Origin: Myotis daubentonii
Taxonomy: Eukaryota; Chordata; Mammalia; Chiroptera; Vespertilionidae
Length of the DNA stretch: 64,000 nt
Assembly: GCF_963259705.1 (NCBI RefSeq)
Contig: NC_081841.1
Span: forward strand, 34,065,358 to 34,129,357
Reading direction: 5' to 3'
Under the pieces are notes generated by a model. The model saw nothing but the letters and a program-made list of their open reading frames with translations. It had not been told where the DNA came from and made no database searches. Shown one piece after another: positions 57,597 through 64,000 of the stretch (positions are counted from its first letter, which is position 1; every line of letters begins with the position of its first letter). The translations under genes and the position numbers were made by a program.

Positions 57597-60500
57597 TTAT
57601 AGACCAACTATTCTGTGGGAAAGTATTCAAATGTACAAATGTAAAATGTGAAATAATTTTTGTAAAGTATATGTGCTAAAGATCACAAAGGCAGTAACAT
57701 CAAAAGAGTTGAAAATAATAAAAAAAAATATTTGGGATCCACGTTATTTAACATGCATTAAAGAATTAGAAATACACTAAAAGGATTGCTACATTTGATT
57801 AGCTAAATTTCTAACACCAAAGAAATCTGATACAAAAAACAAATCAGACAAGATCGCCACAAAATTGAGGTGAGATAAAGGAGAGCCTTAAAAGAACTGA
57901 GTCAATATTAACACTCCTAAGGAATTAAAATTAGTTAGGATAAACATTTTATTGTATAGGCTATCCTTCTGGCCTGTATCTCTGTCTCCTGGGTGCCTAT
58001 TAATTCCCACCTCTAATCCCTCCAGAAATTGTTGTTCCTTCCACCCAGAGCATGCAATGAGTTAAAACACTCATTTCTGCCTACCTTATATACAAACAAG
58101 CTGTAAGCACCTTCGGGCACAAACTCTTCTTATTTGAAAAAAACACCTAAACAATACCACGCTGGTAGGTTACTCCCTAAATACTTCTTATGGTGCTAGT
58201 GCATTTCAGTAGATGATAGCCCAAAGAATGATGGCGCCAGTAACACCATTTATACCTTCCAAATATACCTTCTTGGTAATTCTACTAAAAGCGAAAGGGC
58301 ACCTTGGTTACTTTAAGAAAGGTGTCGAAGTAGAAATATTTATGGTCTTTAAAGGATAAACAGAATTTTAACAAAAATCACTGTATTTTAAATCAAGAAA
58401 GCCAGAGCATCTTGTTGAAGAATTTAAAAAGCATTTGTGTTTCACTGGTGTTCAGTGGAAGTGTGTTTTATTTCTTCTAAGATAAAGTTCCCAAAGGAAG
58501 GGTTTAAAAGGAATTCCTGCATCTTTAACCTAAGAGGACGGAGACCTTGATCTGAAGAAAGGACAAAGCTAAAATTGCAGGAGAGAGAAAAGAATTGGAA
58601 ACAATCAATGTGTTGATGCCGGCTTAAAGAGGGTCACTGAGAGATCAGCCTTACCTGCATCTGTTCCTTAATTAAAAAGAGAAAGATGACAGTGTCCACT
58701 ACTCATCACTATGGTAACATTGAAATATCAGGCAGTTTGGACTAACCGTCCACTCAAAAGCAAAGCCAAGTGAATGTTTAAGTAAACCCATGTGATATAT
58801 TGGCTTCTTCAAAGTAAGATGTGGTAGAGCTACAAATAGTTTTAAAATCAAGCCAAGTGTTTAGTTTCCTCAGGCAGTTTGTAGGAATATTAAAGAAAAC
58901 ATGCTAAGGGAAAGGCAGAATAAGATCCGCTATGTGTGAGGGGGAGGCCTTTTAAAAGAGCTTTTGAATAGATTTCCATTGTTTGTATGTACAAGTTGCA
59001 TTACATTATCTTTTGCCTTTCACCATTTCTGAGATCCGAGCTACATCCACCCTAATTGTCTCTGATTCTCATTGTTCCCTCTGTTCCATTTTTATTCTGC
59101 AGAAATATATTTCACTTACACTAATTGTTGTTTGTGTATGTTTTTTGTTAATTATAGATTTTCTATCCTTTTATCTTCTTGTTTCCTATCTCCTCATCCA
59201 ATTCATGCATCATCATTACTGTCATCAAAGAATGTTAATCACTGAAAAATGTGGTTTTCTTTTCAATAAATCAAGCAAAATTTGTAGAAGTTCTCATTAC
59301 CTGATTGATGTTGTATGTCATTTACCGTACTATATCCCACACATTGTATTATGGATTTCTGTAACAAGGTAACTACTTATTATTTTTCTATATGTATATT
59401 CCAAAGTAAAAAGTTTAAAGGACATTAATTATGGACATCAACAAATAAATGCAAAGGGAAGCAATCATTTCCATAAAGAGCATATGCATTTGTCTTATAT
59501 TTTATACAGATTTATATTAGAAAATGATTATTAGCAAACATGACTTTTTGATATACTGCATTTGCAAAATGCATCTTACTTAACAGGGTACTACCCTCTA
59601 CTAGTTTCCAAGTCCTTTACAAAGACAGAGGGTATTTTCCTACTTAAGTGTTATCTTTCTTAGAACAGTAGCAGTTTCATGAAAAAGCAAGGTATTTTTC
59701 AAAGGAGGAAAATAATAACACTGCTCACTTAGGCAAAATAATTTTCCATTGATATCATTTTCATTGTATGCTCATCATTAACATTATTTTTATTTGAACA
59801 TGGTAAAGCTCTTTGATCTAGCAATATTTTCAGTTTTATCTACCTCATGGGGCCTTTATCTCTATGTTCCTGGTCCTGTTCCCAATGTTCTGAATCTATC
59901 ATATTTGAAATTTATAGGCTTAACATTATATTTTACTCAGTCAAATCTTTATTTTGGAAGTTTTATGACATAGCTACTACAAGTAGGTGCCTTAAACATC
60001 TTATTTTGATACATTGGCCTTAAAAAGCACTTTCATCAAAAATAATCAATTTTCACATCATCAATATTCCTTCACACTTATTTGTGCTTTAAAAAATCTT
60101 CTAACTACTGGTCAGATATACAGAAGCACCAGATGGCATTATGACTACTTTAAAAATGTGAGCCAATTTAAATAAAAGAACAGAACATAATTGGTAAAAA
60201 GCCTTTTCTTTAAGTGGTGCTTTAAAAAATTACAGATGCATCACTCCAACTTTTGTTGAAGATATTTTCTCTTTTTCTAACTTTAAAGAATTGTGCACTT
60301 CTACCTCTTCCTACCTCATTAAGAGTTTCTAAAATAGGCAACTTAACCACGGGGAGTTCCTCTAGTAAAAATAGCAAAGACAGTCCTGATCTTGTAAAAC
60401 ACTTCTGAAAGTGAGAAACAAGTGGCAAAGTCTCACCCACAATCACCTGCTTCTTTATGCAAATCCTGACACTAGCTGCTTCTCATATCCACTAGGGGGA

Positions 60501-61417
60501 TCATTGCACAGTAAAAATAGACTGGTCCTTTTATAGGTGCTTTCTTCCTCAGTAGCACAAAGAAAATTTGTTTTAAACAACAACAAATCACTTCAACAGA
60601 ATGAATGGTAAAATCTCCTCATAATGTCAAATATTTTAACTGTGTATTTTTAAAAAAACAACATTGTTTTAAAATCCACATTTGGAAACTAAGCCTCCAG
60701 TCTATGTCCTAGTTTCCAAAAAATAATGGCAGAAGCAAAGGCCCTGGAAAACCTATATCCGCAAGTTCAAATATGCTATAGCACAGATCCACTTTGCTCC
60801 TACACTCATTGAAATGTTTGTGTGATGATACGTTACTGGAATGGTGATATTTACATTTTTGTAAAAAACAAAAGTCATTGACTACATCTCTCTGCTCACA
60901 AGGGGTGTCACACGCTAGTAGTTCTTCAACAGTTCTGGTCTACAGGTTACTTAAGCAAAAACATAGAACTAAAGATTCTGTAAATCAGCTATCGTGCCCT
61001 ATTCTCTTGCCAGTGAGAAATAAAGCTTCCAAAACTTCATAAGCCTATCCTTGCTTTTAATGACACCCAAGATGCTGCTATCAAATACAAAAACATTACA
61101 GAAGTCCTGGCGGACAGCAAACACACAGGCACCTTTGCTGTCTAGCAGTCATCTAACTAAAGACCTGCTCTTATTCAGTCTTGTATAGTCAGCCTCGGTT
61201 CCGCATCAGGTGTTCACTAAATATGTGATGAACAAACGGATGCCTGACCTGGGAAGAAATATTGATAATCACGGATTTCCCTATGACTGAGATAAAGAGG
61301 GAAACGCTGTATTGCTGATAGCTCCATAAAGAAGACATACAATCCAAACCTCACTGGTGAACATTTACATTGTATGAATTTAAAGAATTCTAAAGGTGTA
61401 GTCCCCGAATTTTAGAC
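57597..61417. other. Long repeat-poor AT-rich non-coding stretch
   Basis: Nearly 4 kb with no element that I can name with confidence. The longest frame in the window (129 codons, 58983-59372) is here; it is rich in Leu/Ile/Ser/Cys as expected of chance translation of T-rich DNA. A weak L2-like end is near 61200. Confidence 0.4.
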
Positions 61418-61622
61418 GAAGTTTCTCAACCTCAGCATTATTGACAGTTTGGGTCAGTTAAGCCTTTTGTGGGAGAGTGTGCTGTGCCTTATAGGACATT
61501 TAACAGCATCCTGGGCCGATTTTCAGTAGATGTCTACCATCTCCCGATTGTGACAAGCAAAAGTGTCTCCAGACGTGGCCCACTGTCCCCAGGGAGTTAG
61601 AATCACTCCCAGTTGAGAACAT
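61418..61622 (-). mobile_element. MER20 hAT-Charlie element, minus strand
   Basis: GTTTCTCAACCTCAGCATTA, TTTAACAGCATCCTGGGCC, AAAGTGTCTCCAGACGTGGC, CACTGTCCCCAGGGAGTTAG and CCAGTTGAGAAC follow MER20 on the reverse strand nearly end to end. It is an old non-autonomous element shared by placental mammals. The 8-bp duplication is not resolved. Confidence 0.85.
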
Positions 61623-61996
61623 ACATTAAGCAAATCACATTTCTGAACTTGAAATCACCAAGAGAAATCTAGAAAAGGCTTCATGAACATTTTAAACATT
61701 AGATAATATCTCTCAAAGGGCTAAGTTGCTGCAGGGAATGAAGAGTGGGCACACTGTGGCCTAAGAGTGATGCCTTAGACCAGTCAACCCGGCAGGTCTT
61801 GAGTCTCACCACATCTAACTAAAGCAATTAGTAGAAATAAAAGTCGTACTTTACTATCATTATTAATAGCATTGAAAGTCATTAATGTATCCGTTGTTTT
61901 AATACCTAACAAATTTGTGTGTATTATTGAACAACAGATCTGTTTTCTGTCTGGTTTAGCTAAAAAAAAATCAATGTTTATCGAATCTACATATTT

Positions 61997-62185
61997 TAAA
62001 GTTGAGGGTAAAGGAGTGATAAATGGTGATGGAAGGAGACGTGGTTTGGGATGGTGAGCACACAATGCAATATAGAGATGATGTATTATGGAATTGTATA
62101 CCTGAAACCTATGTAATTTTGTTAGTCAATAGCACCCCAATAAATTCAATTTTAAAAATAATAAAAATAAAATAAATAAATAAAA
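61997..62185 (+). mobile_element. L1 3' end (bat-type)
   Basis: GTGATAAATGGTGATGGAAG, GGATGGTGAGCACACAATGC, TGTATACCTGAAACCTATGT and CACCCCAATAAATTCAATTT, then AAATA-rich tail units. Confidence 0.85.
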
Positions 62186-62400
62186 TGGAAAATAGGTGCA
62201 TTGATATGCTCAAGGATGTTTACTCAGCGTTGTTTGTAATGGCCTGTAAGCTGAAATAGCCTAATGGAGACTGACACATACATCAGGTTGAATACAGGCA
62301 TTAAAGATAATGAGTGAGAGTTATCCATTCAGAACTGGAAGGACACTTATGTTATATTGCTAGTTGAAAGAATAAAAAGGTACGCTGTTTAAAAAAACAA
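62186..62400 (+). mobile_element. Older L1 3' region fragment
   Basis: TTGATATGCTCAAGGATGTT, CAGCGTTGTTTGTAATGGCC and TAAGCTGAAATAGCCTAATG resemble the L1 3' text for 'attgcagcattgtttataatagc...gaaacaacctaaatgtcc', with strong decay. Confidence 0.62.
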
Positions 62401-62490
62401 AAGGAAATTCCAATAATTCACATTGTCAGCTGACTTGTCATTGCTACTCTTTCTTACATCCATGACAGTCCTTATATGTAAACCTTTAAT

Positions 62491-62493
<3 letters not shown>

Positions 62494-62537
<44 letters not shown>
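62494..62537. repeat. (GT)n microsatellite
   Basis: About 44 bases of GT dinucleotide. Confidence 0.96.
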
Positions 62538-62539
<2 letters not shown>

Positions 62540-63111
62540 AAAAGCTTTTCTTGTTAAAATGTCAAAGCTGGGAAAAAAAAAGCCAGCAACCATTAAACCT
62601 TAGAATTCTACTTCATGGTAATTATTCAAATATGTGATGACTCATAGGAGGCCCTCAAAAGCTTTCCTTTTTCTTTACTAATCACAGCTTCAATCATTAC
62701 TCATAAATTATTTTTTCTTGACCTTTAATTATTTTAGGTTAATCCACTGTAGATATTTTCCACTCTCTCTACATTCCTTCATAATGGAATGATCTCTTAC
62801 TTGGTTTAGCTTTTGTAAAGGATCTTGCCATCACCGAGAATGCTTAGAGATTTAACAGTAGTGTTTTTCTTCTATGTACAAAGCAGCTAAGATTATCAAT
62901 CATCGCAACAAACACCCAAATAGTGAACAAAAAGCCTTTAGCAACACAGAAAAGCTTCTAAAGCCATGTCTACCATGTTTCAACAACTAAAATGTGGACA
63001 AATATTTCAAGATGTTTAATTTTTTTTTTTGGAATGAATTATAATGTCATCACTAATGACAGTCCACTAAATTTGAAAGATGGGATAATCACAAAGATCA
63101 AGTAAGGGTTT
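62538..63111. other. AT-rich non-coding stretch, unassigned
   Basis: Nothing recognisable. Confidence 0.5.
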
Positions 63112-63327
63112 GGAAAACTATTGGCTTGGATGCCAAATTCATCCTCTTGTTTATTTATTTTTGTAAATAAAGTTTTATTGGAACACAGCCACACTCATTT
63201 GTAATTTGTCTGTGGCTGCTTTGAGGCTATAATAGCAGTGTTAAGTAGTGCAACAGAGATAGTTTAGCTCTTGAATCCTGAAATGTCTACTCTCTGGTGC
63301 TTTATAGAAAAGGTTTGCTGGTTTCTG
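63112..63327 (-). mobile_element. Charlie-type non-autonomous hAT, minus strand
   Basis: GTAAATAAAGTTTTATTGGA, ACACAGCCACACTCATTTGT, TCTGTGGCTGCTTTGAGGCT and the end AGGTTTGCTGGTTTCTG match a common mammalian hAT family read in reverse. I know the text but not the MER number with certainty. The left end is decayed. Confidence 0.75.
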
Positions 63328-64000
63328 TTGGAGAACATCCAAGTAAGACTCCATCAAGTAGAGAACAGGCAGATGGAATGTTGTTGATTCACAATCACAT
63401 GCAGGGATACAGAACACTTCCTAGTACTTATTTCTGAATCATTGCTTTTAAAAAGCATCAATGGAAAGAGTTCCTTTTTTTTTTCTTTCAATATTTGGAA
63501 GTTTATTTCCATTTTTCTTATAAAAACTGAAAGGCAAAAAAAGTTTAATTCTGTGATTTTAGATCACTGTTTCTCAACCTTATCAGACACATTTTTAAAT
63601 AAAGATTTTCATTATCCCTTACTATTCTAAAATGAAAGTTATACGTAATGTAAATTACTCAGATACTGATTTCAACAAAATCAATATAATGTCGTAGCTA
63701 TAATAGAAAGGAAAAAATAAAATTGAATAATTTATAATATAATGATATATATTCAAGTATATAAACATTCAATATATCTGAACTGGAAGAAAAAGTGATC
63801 AAGTCCAATATTTGCAGCTATATGTAAATCACTAAACACCCAGAGGTGAAGGTGCATATTGATGCAACTGGGTTGTTGTTTGCTAACTCATGTATCATAA
63901 GATGAAGTGATATTTAGAAATGGTGAACACCCTTAGTAAGTTCAGAACAATATAAGATATAATTTTGTTCCTGTTTTACCATTTTGGTTACATTTCTGAT
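63328..64000. other. AT-rich non-coding stretch to window end
   Basis: A T-run at 63475-63484 and hAT-end-like TTTCTCAACC at 63568 without a partner end. No gene is seen. Confidence 0.45.

Noticed and set aside
58983..59372. Longest open frame, 129 codons, plus strand
   Set aside because: Composition is Leu/Ile/Ser/Cys-rich as expected from T-rich DNA. No domain, no splice or promoter context.
63560..63600. Second SPIN-like or hAT end (CACTGTTTCTCAACC)
   Set aside because: There is no partner inverted end and no 8-bp duplication. Such ends occur in many old hAT families.

Overview
This 64 kb window looks like nuclear DNA of a vespertilionid (evening) bat, close to Myotis in its repeat content. 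The evidence is the set of mobile elements. There are at least a dozen tRNA-derived Ves SINEs. Six non-autonomous HeliBat Helitrons have the typical TCCTATATAATAAAAG-like 5' end and a CTAG 3' end preceded by a palindrome. There is one SPIN hAT element, and there are two copies of a bat-type non-autonomous hAT element with perfect 8-bp target duplications. HeliBat is described from vespertilionid bats and SPIN is a horizontally transferred tetrapod transposon, so the combination is diagnostic. Older elements shared by all placental mammals (MIR, L2, MER20, MER5-like, Tigger, MLT1, L1) lie beneath them.

I find no convincing protein-coding exon, tRNA, rRNA or snRNA gene. All open frames are short (the longest are 124-129 codons), resemble no family I know, and many lie inside repeats or are open on both strands. 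The window is most simply read as AT-rich intergenic DNA (a gene desert) or the inside of a very large intron.

Layout: 1-966 is an L1 3' end broken by a Ves SINE and a HeliBat. 2560-4603 holds MIR, a Tigger with a hAT nested in it, and two HeliBats with their 5' ends facing each other. 4.6-22.7 kb has scattered MIR, L2 and Ves plus a probable ERV LTR piece near 15.5-16.0 kb. 22707-23263 is SPIN followed directly by a SINE. 25-29 kb is rich in MIR and Ves. 29640-29859 is the first hAT copy. 33.1-34.3 kb is an inverted L1 tail followed by two HeliBats in exact head-to-tail array. 38.6-41.1 kb has L2, Ves, HeliBat and MIR. 42.0-43.7 kb holds a short near-identical duplication, one copy split by an L1 tail. 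47.5-50.6 kb has L2, Ves, MLT1 and a reverse-strand L1 holding a Ves with an internal 48-bp duplication. 51027-51242 is the second hAT copy. 56.1-57.6 kb is a cluster of L1 and SINE copies. 61.4-63.3 kb has MER20, L1 tails and a Charlie-type hAT.

Nothing here works together as a pathway. The value of the window is as a record of transposition: clean insertion sites, nested insertions that give relative ages, a Helitron tandem, and several repeat-poor stretches that could be conserved regulatory DNA. Family names come from pattern recognition; no database search was run.
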